Shown: piece by piece, positions 54,179-62,821 of the stretch
Numbering within the stretch: position 1 is the first letter of the stretch
How the letters are laid out: every line of letters starts with the position of its first letter
Assembly (NCBI GenBank): GCA_964561105.1
Contig: CAZLOH010000018.1
Span: 24,274-88,273, forward strand
Direction of reading: 5' to 3'
Length of the DNA: 64,000 nucleotides
DNA from: JADLHS01 sp964561105
GTDB taxonomy: Bacteria > Verrucomicrobiota > Verrucomicrobiia > Limisphaerales > JADLHS01
Translations under genes and position numbers: made by a program
The notes under the pieces: generated by a model
Seen by the model: the letters and a program-made list of their open reading frames with translations, nothing else
Database searches by the model: none
Told to the model about the DNA's origin: nothing

Positions 54179-56926
54179 TTAAACCAACGCCGGTTGCACT
54201 TTCTCCGGGTCCACGTCGAGGTCCTTGATCGCCCTGGCCACAAGCGCGGGTTCGATCTCGCCCTTTTGCGCGAGGGCGTAGAGTGTGCCGATGACCGTGC
54301 TTTCCGCATCCACTCCGAAGAAGCGCCGCAAGCGCGCCCGCGTGTCGCTGCGCCCAAACCCATCCGTGCCCAGCGTCAGCAACCCGCCCGGCACCCACGG
54401 CGCGATTTGATCCGGCACGGTGCGGATGTTGTCGCTCACCGCGACGAACGCGCCCTTCTCCCGGGCCAGCAGATTCTCGACGTAGGATTTTTTCGGGGCG
54501 GCAGTCGGATGGAGCATGTTCCATCGCTGGCAGCGGATCGCGTCGGTGCGCAGCAGTTTGTAGCTGGTGGCGCTCCACACATCGGCGCTCACGCCGTAGC
54601 GATCCCCGAGGATCTCTTGCGCCCGCAAGGCGGAGTTGATGATCGGCCCACTGCCAAGGATGTGCGCCTTGTATCGCTTCTTCTCGCCAGCCTTGAACTT
54701 GTAAAGTCCTTTCAGAATCCCGGCCTCCGCGCCCTCGGGCATCGGCGGCATCAGGTAGTTCTCGTTGTAGAGCGAGAGATAATAAAAGATTTCTTCGCCT
54801 TCGGCATACATGCGCCGCAAGCCATCGGCGACAATGACGGCAATCTCGTATGCGAACGCCGGATCGTAAGCCAGGATGGTGGGAATCGTGCTCGCGTGCA
54901 GCAAACTGTGACCGTCCTGGTGTTGCAGCCCCTCGCCGTTGAGCGTGGTGCGCCCGGCGGTGGCGCCGAGCAAAAAGCCCTTCACCCGGATGTCGCCGGC
55001 CAGCCACATCAAATCACCGACGCGTTGCGGGCCGAACATCGAGTAGTAAATGTAGAACGGCACCATCTCCAGGCCGTGGGTCGCGTAGCTCGTCCCCGCC
55101 GCGATGAACGACGACATCGCGCCGGCCTCCGTGATGCCTTCTTCGAGAATCTGCCCGTCCTTGGCCTCGTGATAATACAGCAGCGACTTGCTGTCCACCG
55201 GCTCGTAAAGCTGGCCTTTCGAGGAGTAGATTCCGATCTCGCGAAACAGCGAGTCCAAACCGAATGTCCGCGCCTCATCAGGTATGATCGGCACAATTCT
55301 TTTGCCAATGCTCTTGTGCCGGAGCAAGGACGCCAACAGGCGGACAAACGCCATCGTGGTCGAAGCCTGGTTGGCCCCCGAACCCTTGAAAAATTCTTTG
55401 AAACTATCGAGCGCCGGAACTTCAAGTTTGGGCGCGTGCGTCTGCCGTGACGGAACAAATCCCCCCAGCGCCTGGCGGCGCGCGAGCAAGTATTTGATCT
55501 CCGGACTATCCGCCGGCGGGCGATAAAACGGCGTCTCCGCAATCACGTCGTCGCTGATGGCGATGTTGAAGCGTTCGCGGAATTCGCGAAGCTCTTTCTC
55601 GTTCATCTTCTTCTGCTGGTGCGAAATGTTACGGCCTTCACCCGCTTCGCCCAGGCCATAACCCTTCACCGTTTTTGCCAGGATCACGGTCGGCTGGCCC
55701 TCGTGCTCGGTCGCCGCTTTGTAGGCCGCATACATCTTGCGGGTGTCGTGTCCTCCGCGCATGAGCTTGTGCAACTGGGCATCGGTGAGGTGGGTGACGA
55801 GCTTGAGCAACTCAGGATATCTGCCGAAGAAATGTTTCCGCACGTAGCTGCCCGGCTCGACGACGTATTTCTGGTAATCGCCATCCACCGCCTCTTCCAT
55901 GCGCTGGAGCAGCAGGCCCGATTTGTCCCGCGCCAGTAAATCGTCCCAATCCGAACCCCAGATAACCTTGATGACGTTCCAACCTGCGCCCCGAAAAGCA
56001 GCCTCGAGTTCCTGGATGATTTTCCCGTTGCCGCGCACCGGACCATCGAGGCGCTGCAAATTGCAGTTCACCACCCAGATCAGGTTGTCGAGATTCTCGC
56101 GCGCGGCCAGCGTGGTGGCGCCGAGGGTTTCCGGCTCGTCGGTTTCGCCGTCGCCAATGAAACACCAGACCTTGGGTTCATCGGTGGGGCGAGCGTCCGC
56201 GCGCGCTGCATCGGCATTCGAAGCGCGGTGCGCGGGTACGCTCGCCCCGCCCATGAATCCGCGCGCTTGCAGGTAGCGGTTAAACCGCGCCTGGTAGATG
56301 GACATGATCGGCCCCAGGCCCATGGACACGGTGGGAAACTGCCAGAAATCCGGCATCAAATACGGATGCGGATACGACGAGAGACCGCCGCCCTCGGCGA
56401 GTTCCTGCCGGAAGTTGTGCAGTTTCGTTTCCGTCAACCGCCCCTCCAGATAAGCTCGCGCATACACGCCCGGGGCGGCGTGGCCCTGGAAATAAACCGC
56501 GTCACCGACAAACTTCTCCGTCCGTCCGCGCAGGAAATGATTGAACGCCACCTCATACAGCGTCGCCGACGACGCATAACTGGCGATGTGCCCGCCGACG
56601 TTCGTCGTGTGATTTGCCTTCACGACCATCGCCATCGCATTCCAGCGCATCAAACTTTTCAGGCGGACCTCCGTTTGCCAGTCGCCGGGATATTCCGGCT
56701 GCTCGGCCACAGGGATGGTGTTGCAATACGGCGTGTTCGCGCCGCGCGGCAGTTCGTGGTTCACGGTGCGCAGGCGGTCGGCCAACTGCTCGAACAACTG
56801 CGCGGTGCGTTCGGGGCCTTGCGCTTCAAGGGCGAGATCAAACACGGATTGCACCGATTGCGAGAGCTTGTCGCCATTGGCGCGCACCGCACCGGCGTCT
56901 TTTTTTGTTTTGCTTGTCGTGCTCAC
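54179..56926 (-). CDS. aceE: Pyruvate dehydrogenase E1 (homodimeric)
   Basis: 915 residues if it starts at the GTG at 56926, close to E. coli AceE (887). The frame is open beyond into the divergent gene, but no ATG precedes the conserved INTIPV-like segment (here CNTIPVAEQPEYPGDW). Landmarks are GGHIASYASSATLYEVAFNHFLRGR, VYFQGHAAPGVYARAYLEGRL, the ThDP motif GDGETDEPETLGA to NCNLQRLDG, and C-terminal TLGTDGFGRSDTRARLRRFF. It decarboxylates pyruvate and acetylates E2. The TAA is 26 bases before aceF. Confidence 0.94.
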   Translation of the reverse strand: MSTTSKTKKDAGAVRANGDKLSQSVQSVFDLALEAQGPERTAQLFEQLADRLRTVNHELPRGANTPYCNTIPVAEQPEYPGDWQTEVRLKSLMRWNAMAMVVKANHTTNVGGHIASYASSATLYEVAFNHFLRGRTEKFVGDAVYFQGHAAPGVYARAYLEGRLTETKLHNFRQELAEGGGLSSYPHPYLMPDFWQFPTVSMGLGPIMSIYQARFNRYLQARGFMGGASVPAHRASNADAARADARPTDEPKVWCFIGDGETDEPETLGATTLAARENLDNLIWVVNCNLQRLDGPVRGNGKIIQELEAAFRGAGWNVIKVIWGSDWDDLLARDKSGLLLQRMEEAVDGDYQKYVVEPGSYVRKHFFGRYPELLKLVTHLTDAQLHKLMRGGHDTRKMYAAYKAATEHEGQPTVILAKTVKGYGLGEAGEGRNISHQQKKMNEKELREFRERFNIAISDDVIAETPFYRPPADSPEIKYLLARRQALGGFVPSRQTHAPKLEVPALDSFKEFFKGSGANQASTTMAFVRLLASLLRHKSIGKRIVPIIPDEARTFGLDSLFREIGIYSSKGQLYEPVDSKSLLYYHEAKDGQILEEGITEAGAMSSFIAAGTSYATHGLEMVPFYIYYSMFGPQRVGDLMWLAGDIRVKGFLLGATAGRTTLNGEGLQHQDGHSLLHASTIPTILAYDPAFAYEIAVIVADGLRRMYAEGEEIFYYLSLYNENYLMPPMPEGAEAGILKGLYKFKAGEKKRYKAHILGSGPIINSALRAQEILGDRYGVSADVWSATSYKLLRTDAIRCQRWNMLHPTAAPKKSYVENLLAREKGAFVAVSDNIRTVPDQIAPWVPGGLLTLGTDGFGRSDTRARLRRFFGVDAESTVIGTLYALAQKGEIEPALVARAIKDLDVDPEKVQPALV

Positions 56927-57040
56927 TTCAAAAACATTTGCCGGATGAAACGAAAAGGCAGGTTGCGCCCCCGGCCGGAGCGGCAGATTAAACCCAAGAT
57001 CGCCGGGCGACACCAGCGAAATTAGCACCACCGACGGCGA

Positions 57041-57778
57041 ATGGAGTTTCTCGACCTCACCTTGCCGACTCCGGCGGAGAATCTGGCGTGCGACGAAGCG
57101 TTGCTGGACGCAGCCGAGGCTGGCGAGCGCGGCGAAATGCTGCGCTGCTGGGAATCGCCGATCCATTTTGTCGTCGTCGGTTACGCGAATCAGGTGGCCC
57201 GGGAGGTGAACCTCGCCGCATGCGAAACGCGGCACATTCCCATTTTGCGCCGTTGCTCGGGTGGCGGCACCGTGCTGCAAGGCCCGGGCTGTTTGAATTA
57301 TGCCCTCGTCCTGCGGATCACGGAGGATGGGCCGACGCGCAACATCAGCGCCGCAAACCAATTCATCATGCAACGCCAGTGCCAGGCAATGGCCACACTG
57401 GCCGCCAACTTCCGACTGCCAACGACTGACTTCAACGTCAACGGCCACACCGATCTCGCGCTCGCCGGCCGGAAATTCTCCGGCAATTCGCAACGCCGTC
57501 GAAAGGATTACCTATTGTTTCATGGGACGTTTCTGTTGAACTTTGACGTCTCGCTGGCAAGTGAAGTGTTGCGAATGCCCTCGTGGCAGCCCGATTATCG
57601 AAACAATCGCAGCCATCGGGACTTCCTCACGCACCTCGATATTTCCGCTACCGCCATCAAAGCCGAGCTTGCCCGAGCCTGGAAAGTCAGCGGCCCGGCC
57701 GCCGATTTCCCGAGTGAGCGGGTAGCGACGTTGTGCCGGGAAAAATACGAGCAGAGCGAATGGAACCGAAAATGTTGA
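57041..57778 (+). CDS. Lipoate-protein ligase-like protein (LplA/LipM family)
   Basis: 245 residues of the BPL_LplA_LipB fold. Motifs: RRCSGGGTVLQGPGCLNYALVL, the LplA adenylate loop, and GRKFSGNSQRRRKDYLLFHGTFLLNFD, with the conserved lysine of GRKFSG. It lacks the separate C-terminal domain of E. coli LplA. It either ligates free lipoate or transfers octanoyl groups to lipoyl domains. It is divergent from the pdh operon, whose E2 it would modify, across a 114-base gap. LipB proper is not in the window. Confidence 0.88.
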   Translation: MEFLDLTLPTPAENLACDEALLDAAEAGERGEMLRCWESPIHFVVVGYANQVAREVNLAACETRHIPILRRCSGGGTVLQGPGCLNYALVLRITEDGPTRNISAANQFIMQRQCQAMATLAANFRLPTTDFNVNGHTDLALAGRKFSGNSQRRRKDYLLFHGTFLLNFDVSLASEVLRMPSWQPDYRNNRSHRDFLTHLDISATAIKAELARAWKVSGPAADFPSERVATLCREKYEQSEWNRKC

Positions 57779-58332
57779 CGAGTGCTTCCGAGGTTTGGAA
57801 TGTCGAAAACATCCGCGCTCACACCAGTAGCGACAGGGATTTCACAAATGACTCAGCGCAGGTTGCTCAGAGGCTCTGGCCTGCGGCCCCATTAGAGTGT
57901 TTTCAATGATGAGGTTGCGATGCGATGCGGACGACGTTTGAGCAGCGCACGGCCCCGGTTTGGCGGCGGGACGCCGCCGCTTTGGAGTGCGATGCCTTGG
58001 CATCGCTTTTGGCAGGCGACTGGTCGCTGTCAAACCACCCGTGCGCTTCCCTTACCGTGAGCCGCTGAACGCGGCTCTGCTTGGCCGGCAAGCCGGCCAA
58101 GCGGCCAAAGCGGTGACAAGTCACCGCACTCCAAAAAATGGGGCAGGCCGCGGCAATCCAACGCGTGGGCGGATTAGCCTGTGCGCCCCTCGTCCACCTT
58201 TCCGCAGCTACATGCTTTGTGAAAACGCACTAACCTGTTTGCCGATCCGCAGGCGGATTGACTTTCTTTCAGGAAAAGATTATCCGAACACATCGAGACC
58301 GAACTCGTCCAAACACGAACGAACGAACAGAT
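57779..58332. other. Intergenic region before the outer-membrane protein
   Basis: 554 bases. Apart from the hairpin array at 57962-58135 I see no gene. The 190 bases after the array should hold the promoter for the barrel protein gene; no box pair is convincing. Confidence 0.5.
57962..58135. repeat. Hairpin array with inverted 29-base units
   Basis: In order: hairpin GGCGGCG/CGCCGCC (57962-57978); 29-base unit A (57981-58009), itself a hairpin GCGATGC/GCATCGC; short stem GCGAC/GTCGC (58016-58027); hairpin GAGCCGC/GCGGCTC (58059-58077); hairpin TTGGCCGGC/GCCGGCCAA (58081-58100); and unit B (58107-58135), an inverted copy of unit A with hairpin GCGGTGA/TCACCGC. The four differences between A and B are two compensated pairs. 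No protein is encoded. Confidence 0.85.
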
Positions 58333-59010
58333 ATGAAAACAATCAAGCGTCCCCTGATCCAAATGGTCATCGCCAGTCTGGCCCTGTTGCCAGTTGCGCA
58401 AGCGCACGCGGAGAAGAACCAATTTTACGTGGCAGCCGATGCTGGCGCTGCCTTCACCGTGAACACTGAACTGGAGAAGTGGTTCGGGGCGCCGCTCCTG
58501 CCCAATGCCACTGTCGAGCTTGATCCCGGATACCGATTGGGGTTGCGCGGCGGGTACGGCGTTACCGACTGGTTCGACGCCGAAGTGGAGACTGGCGTCA
58601 TGGCGAACCGGATCAGTTCGGTGAGCGGCGCCACCCAAACGGACGGTTCGTTGGCCAATGTTCCGCTCCTGCTCAATGCCCGGTTTCATTGCCCGGCGCT
58701 GCATCGCCTGTGCCCCTACTGGGGCGGCGGCCTGGGCATGTCGAGCACGATCCTCTACGGAGACAACCTGACAATTGGCGGAACGAGCCTCGATGGCAGC
58801 ATCGGAGGCGTGGTCTTCGCTTACCAGGCTTTTGCCGGGTTGCGCTATGAAATCAACGAGCACATGGGCTTGAGCCTGGAGTATCACTATTTTGGCACCA
58901 CGGATTCGACCATGACGGCTGACGTGACCATCGGCACACTCTCCGACGAGGTGAAACTGGGCGGCACGGCCACCCACTCCGTCAGCATCGCATTCGACTA
59001 CAAGTTCTGA
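58333..59010 (+). CDS. Outer-membrane beta-barrel protein (OmpA/opacity-like)
   Basis: 225 residues with a signal peptide of about 26 residues (ending AQAHA). The mature part is made of alternating beta strands rich in aromatic and glycine residues, such as GYRLGLRGGYGVTDWFDAEVETGV and LRYEINEHMGLSLEYHYFG. It ends in ...IAFDYKF, the terminal phenylalanine typical of BAM substrates. About eight strands are expected. Two cysteines (CPALHRLCPYWGG) might form a loop disulfide. Ligand unknown. Confidence 0.85.
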   Translation: MKTIKRPLIQMVIASLALLPVAQAHAEKNQFYVAADAGAAFTVNTELEKWFGAPLLPNATVELDPGYRLGLRGGYGVTDWFDAEVETGVMANRISSVSGATQTDGSLANVPLLLNARFHCPALHRLCPYWGGGLGMSSTILYGDNLTIGGTSLDGSIGGVVFAYQAFAGLRYEINEHMGLSLEYHYFGTTDSTMTADVTIGTLSDEVKLGGTATHSVSIAFDYKF

Positions 59011-59059
59011 GCCGCTCGTTTCTCGACAAACGACTCCCCGCCCGACTAGATTGGGCGGG

Positions 59060-59848
59060 ATGTTGCCATCCAATCAACCGCTGATCATTGCCGGCCGGAC
59101 CTTTCGCTCGCGCCTGATTCTCGGCACGGGAAAGTTTTCCTCGCCGCAAGCCATGCGCGAGGCCCTGGTGGCCAGTGGCGCGGAAATGGTCACGGTGGCC
59201 TTGCGCCGCGCGGATTTGAGCGGCAAGCAGGATCCGTTTGCCAACATCCTCGAATTCATTGATCCGAAAAGCTTTCTGCTGTTGCCTAACACCAGCGGCG
59301 CGATGAACGCCGAGGAAGCCATCCGCCTGGCGCGCCTCGCGGCGGCCGCCGGCCTGCCCAAATGGGTGAAGCTGGAAATTCATCCCGACCCGCGCTACCT
59401 CCTGCCCGATCCGATTGAGACGTTCAAAGCGGCGGCGGTTCTGGTGTCGGAGGGGTTCACAGTGTTGCCCTACATCAACGCCGATCCTGTGCTGGCGAAG
59501 CGATTGCAGGAAGTGGGTTGTGCGACGGTGATGCCGCTTGGCTCGCCCATCGGCTCGAATCGCGGCCTCCAGACTCGTGATCAAATTCGCATCATCATCG
59601 AACAAGCCACCGTGCCCGTGGTCGTGGACGCCGGCCTCGGCGCGCCCAGTCACGCTGCGGATGCGATGGAACTCGGCGCGGATGCGGTGCTCGTGAACAC
59701 GGCGATCGCCGTGGCGAATGATCCCAACCGGATGGCCATCGCTTTCAAACACGCCGTAGAAGCGGGTCGCGCCGCCTACGAGACCGGGCTGGCCGCTCAA
59801 TTCGACACCGCGCACGCCACCAGTCCCTTGACCGCTTTTTTGGATTAA
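59060..59848 (+). CDS. thiG: Thiazole synthase
   Basis: 262 residues from the ATG at 59060. The Schiff-base lysine is K104 in PKWVKLEIHPD. The phosphate-binding loops are VMPLGSPIGSNRGL and VVDAGLGAPSHAADAMELGADAVLVNTAIA. It assembles the thiazole phosphate of thiamin from DXP, dehydroglycine and ThiS thiocarboxylate. No other thi gene is in the window. The gene downstream starts 2 bases after the stop, implying cotranscription. Confidence 0.96.
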   Translation: MLPSNQPLIIAGRTFRSRLILGTGKFSSPQAMREALVASGAEMVTVALRRADLSGKQDPFANILEFIDPKSFLLLPNTSGAMNAEEAIRLARLAAAAGLPKWVKLEIHPDPRYLLPDPIETFKAAAVLVSEGFTVLPYINADPVLAKRLQEVGCATVMPLGSPIGSNRGLQTRDQIRIIIEQATVPVVVDAGLGAPSHAADAMELGADAVLVNTAIAVANDPNRMAIAFKHAVEAGRAAYETGLAAQFDTAHATSPLTAFLD

Positions 59849-59850
59849 CC

Positions 59851-60867
59851 ATGACTCCGAACACCCTGCTCAAACAACGCGTCCGACACATTCTCGGGGC
59901 CGCCAGCAAGACCCGCGTCCTCGTCATCGGCGATGTGATGCTGGATCAATTTATCTGGGGCAGTGTCGCGCGCATCTCGCCGGAGGCGCCGGTGCCGGTG
60001 GTGGATTTCCAGAGCGAAAGCTTCATGCCGGGGGGCGCGGCCAACGTGGCGCGCAATCTCACCGCGCTCCAGGTCGGCACGGAACTGTTTGGCACGGTCG
60101 GCCGGGATGTGGCCGCCGAACAATTGCGCGGCCTGCTGCGTTCGCAACACATCGGCTGCCGCGGCTTGGTCGCCAGTGAAACGCGCCGCACGAGTGTCAA
60201 AACCCGCATCGTCGCGCTTACCCAGCAGGTGGTGCGGATTGACCGCGAGACGCGCGATGGAATTTCACCCCGACTTTCGAAGCGTTTGCTGGCTTCCCTC
60301 AAAACGCAGCTCCCCGCGGCGGCGGCGGTGATCGTGGGTGACTATGGCAAGGGCGTGGTGACGCAGACATTGTTGAACGAGTTGAAGGCGCTTTGTCGCG
60401 ACCACGGCGTGTGGCTGAGTTTCGATCCCAAGCCGGTGCATCATTTGAATCTGGCCGGGCTGTCGCTGATTACTCCAAATCGCAAGGAGGCGTTTGAACT
60501 GGCGAATCTCCCCGACGACACCCGCCAGGCGAATCCGCTGGCCGACAAAAACCTGATGGTGGTTGCGGAACGATTGTTGAAGGAGTTGAGTCCGGCCGTG
60601 CTGCTCATCACGTTGGGAGAACTGGGGATGTTGCTCTGTCAACGCGGGCAAAAGCCATTTCACATTCCCACGGTGGCGCAGGAAGTTTACGACGTGTCGG
60701 GCGCCGGCGACACGGTGATTGCCACCTTCACGCTCGCCATCGCGGCCGGAGCGTCGCCGGTGGAAGCGGCGATCCTGTCCAACCATGCGGCTGGCATCGT
60801 CGTGGGCAAGGTCGGCACCGCCACCACCTCGATCGAGGAACTACTCCAGAGTTTCCACGGGCGATGA
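59851..60867 (+). CDS. hldA: D-glycero-beta-D-manno-heptose 7-phosphate kinase-type (RfaE domain I)
   Basis: 338 residues, PfkB-family carbohydrate kinase. Segments: VLVIGDVMLDQFIWGSVARISPEAPVPVV and MPGGAANVARNLTALQ near the start, and DVSGAGDTVIATF with the catalytic D287. It matches the kinase half of E. coli HldE and lacks the nucleotidyltransferase half, so a separate hldC gene is expected elsewhere. It acts in ADP-heptose synthesis for LPS. It overlaps panB by 4 bases. Confidence 0.9.
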   Translation: MTPNTLLKQRVRHILGAASKTRVLVIGDVMLDQFIWGSVARISPEAPVPVVDFQSESFMPGGAANVARNLTALQVGTELFGTVGRDVAAEQLRGLLRSQHIGCRGLVASETRRTSVKTRIVALTQQVVRIDRETRDGISPRLSKRLLASLKTQLPAAAAVIVGDYGKGVVTQTLLNELKALCRDHGVWLSFDPKPVHHLNLAGLSLITPNRKEAFELANLPDDTRQANPLADKNLMVVAERLLKELSPAVLLITLGELGMLLCQRGQKPFHIPTVAQEVYDVSGAGDTVIATFTLAIAAGASPVEAAILSNHAAGIVVGKVGTATTSIEELLQSFHGR

Positions 60868-61625
60868 GCGCGAAGGTCACACCCGAAATCATTCGGGCCA
60901 TGAAGACGCGGCGCGAAAAAATCGCCGCGTTGACGACGTACGATTATCCCATGACCAAGCTGTTGGATGAAGCGGGCGTGCCGTTGCTGCTGGTGGGTGA
61001 CTCGCTCGGGATGGTAGTGCTCGGCTATCCGAACACAACGGTCGTTACCATGGCGGAGATGGAGCATCACACCCGCGCCGCCGCTCGTGCGAAACCGGAC
61101 GCCCTGCTCGGCGCTGATTTGCCGTTCCAATCCTACGAAACTCCGGCGCAAGCGGTGACCAACGCGCAACGCCTCGTGGCTGCGGGTGCGGAATACGTCA
61201 AGGCCGAAGGCGGGCGGGGGATTTTCCCGCAGGTGCGCGCCATCATCGCGGCCGGTGTTCCTTTCGTCGGCCATCTCGGCATGTTGCCTCAGCACGTCCT
61301 CGAGGAGGGGGGCAAGTATCGCATCAAGGGCCGCGACGAGGCTGGTCGCGAGAAATTGCTGGACGACGCGGCTGCCCTGGCCGAGGCGGGCGCGTTTGCG
61401 GTGGTGCTGGAACTCGTCACTCCTCCAGTCGCCAGGGAAATCACCGAACGATTTCCCTTTGCCACCATCGGCATTGGATCGGGGCCGGATTGCGATGGAC
61501 AGATTTTGGTGACGCCGGATTTGATCGGGATGTTTCCGTGGTTCACGCCGAGGTTTGTGAAGCCCAAACTTGATGCGGCCGGACAGATACGGGCGGCGGT
61601 TCAAGCCTGGAAGCAGGAGCTTTGA
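60864..61625 (+). CDS. panB: 3-methyl-2-oxobutanoate hydroxymethyltransferase
   Basis: 253 residues, (beta/alpha)8 barrel. Landmarks: KIAALTTYDYPMTKLLDEAGVPLLLVGDSLGMVVLGY, TRAAARAKPDALLGADLPFQSY, VKAEGG and GHLGMLPQ, with the final IGSGPDCDGQILVTPDLIGM. It adds a hydroxymethyl group from methylene-THF to 2-oxoisovalerate, the first step of pantothenate synthesis. It overlaps the hldA-type kinase gene, an unusual pairing of pathways in one transcript. Confidence 0.96.
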   Translation: MSAKVTPEIIRAMKTRREKIAALTTYDYPMTKLLDEAGVPLLLVGDSLGMVVLGYPNTTVVTMAEMEHHTRAAARAKPDALLGADLPFQSYETPAQAVTNAQRLVAAGAEYVKAEGGRGIFPQVRAIIAAGVPFVGHLGMLPQHVLEEGGKYRIKGRDEAGREKLLDDAAALAEAGAFAVVLELVTPPVAREITERFPFATIGIGSGPDCDGQILVTPDLIGMFPWFTPRFVKPKLDAAGQIRAAVQAWKQEL

Positions 61626-61641
61626 GCTAACGGATCAGAAA

Positions 61642-61665
61642 GGGAGCGACCGCCAAGCCGCTCCC
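61642..61665. terminator. Hairpin between panB and the convergent membrane-protein gene
   Basis: Stem GGGAGCG/CGCTCCC (61642-61648 and 61659-61665), starting 17 bases after the panB stop. There is no T-run on the plus strand; on the minus strand TTTCTG follows. A weak bidirectional terminator is likely. Confidence 0.55.
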
Positions 61666-61687
61666 TCGTAAATTCCAAGTCTCGGCT

Positions 61688-62101
61688 TCAATGTCCCGGC
61701 GTCAACCCCATGCCGACTGGCAACCCGGGAGTCGGGCCGAGGGGTGGAGGCCGGTGACTCACGGCCCGTCTTCTCATGCGCGTAAAGACCAGCAGGTTGA
61801 AGAAGTGCATGAAGCCCAACACCAGCAGGACGAGGCCGACTTTGGTACTCAGGGTCTCCAATCCCTCTTGCAACGTGACCGCCGTGACGCCGTATTTCAA
61901 AGCCAGCGTCACGTACCCGATGTTGATGAGGTAGAATCCAACCACCAACAGATGGTTGACCGAGTCGGCCAGCCTCTCGTTACCCAGAAAACTATCCACG
62001 AGGAAGATGCGGCCATTCTTATGCAGCGTCCGCGCAACCCAGATGGTGAGGGCAAGGCTGATGGTGAGATAGGCCAGGTAGGTGATGACGATCCAGTTCA
62101 T
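61688..62101 (-). CDS. Small integral membrane protein, function unknown
   Basis: 137 residues with three predicted helices (about 3-23, 46-68 and 86-108), connected by loops SFLGNERLADSVNHLL and QEGLETLSTKVG. A proline/glycine-rich tail with RRRAVSHRPP follows. I do not recognise the family. The ATG has AAGGAAAG upstream. A palindrome GACAG/CTGTC (62121-62136) lies in the leader. It converges with panB. Confidence 0.75.
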   Translation of the reverse strand: MNWIVITYLAYLTISLALTIWVARTLHKNGRIFLVDSFLGNERLADSVNHLLVVGFYLINIGYVTLALKYGVTAVTLQEGLETLSTKVGLVLLVLGFMHFFNLLVFTRMRRRAVSHRPPPLGPTPGLPVGMGLTPGH

Positions 62102-62147
62102 AGTGCTTTCCTTTCTTTATGACAGTGCTTTCTGTCGTTACAGAACT

Positions 62148-62175
62148 AAAATAACACAGCGTGCGCAGTTGGCAA
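62148..62175 (-). promoter_or_regulatory. Candidate sigma70-type promoter
   Basis: On the minus strand TTGCCA and TATTTT are separated by 16 bases and lie about 50-75 bases before the ATG of the membrane-protein gene. Judged by eye only. Confidence 0.35.
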
Positions 62176-62341
62176 TGGATTTTTTGAGGCGGAACGATTT
62201 CGGTCACGAGCGCTGCACGGTGGAGGCCGGGCCGTGATTTGTCGGCGGTCGCAACTCGTGACCTATCGGTTTCCCGGCCTGCTTCAATCTGAGCTTTGAG
62301 CCAAAAGAAATTTTGTCACCCATGCGTGAAACGGGTAAACC

Positions 62342-62821
62342 ATGCGGGTGCAGCGATTGTCACACATCAACCGTCGGGGCGAAGCCAGCATGGTGGACGT
62401 GTCCGCCAAACCCGTCCTCTTTCGTGAGGCGCAAGCGCGCGGCGAGATCAGATTGCAACCGGCGACCTTGCGATTGGTCGCCACCAACCGGATCGCCAAG
62501 GGCAACGTGCTGGCCACCGCGCGGCTTGCGGGAATTTTGGCGGCCAAACGCACTGGTCAGTTGATTCCACTTTGCCATCCCCTGCCCTTGTCCCATTGCG
62601 AAGTGAATTTTGATCTCCCCGCCCGCCGCGACCGGATCGTCATCACCGCGTCGGCCAAAGTCGCGGCGCAAACCGGTGTGGAGATGGAGGCGTTGACCGC
62701 CGTGAGCGTGGCGGCGCTGACAATTTATGACATGTGCAAAGCCGTGGACAAGACGATGCGGATCACGGGCATCCAGCTGGTTGCCAAGACAAAATGCCTG
62801 GTTCAATCGAGCAAGCCATGA
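62342..62821 (+). CDS. moaC: Cyclic pyranopterin monophosphate synthase
   Basis: 159 residues. Signature segments: MVDVSAKPV, VLATARLAGILAAKRTGQLIPLCHPLPL and GVEMEALTAVSVAALTIYDMCKAVDKTM, with the active-site lysine and aspartate near its end. It converts the 3',8-cH2GTP intermediate to cPMP in molybdenum cofactor synthesis. Its stop overlaps moaB by 4 bases (ATGA). Confidence 0.96.
   Translation: MRVQRLSHINRRGEASMVDVSAKPVLFREAQARGEIRLQPATLRLVATNRIAKGNVLATARLAGILAAKRTGQLIPLCHPLPLSHCEVNFDLPARRDRIVITASAKVAAQTGVEMEALTAVSVAALTIYDMCKAVDKTMRITGIQLVAKTKCLVQSSKP

Noticed and set aside
52854..55007. Extended frame upstream of aceF giving a 717-residue protein
   Set aside because: The extra part lies over aceE in another frame and has no domain; the lipoyl domain begins at 54152.
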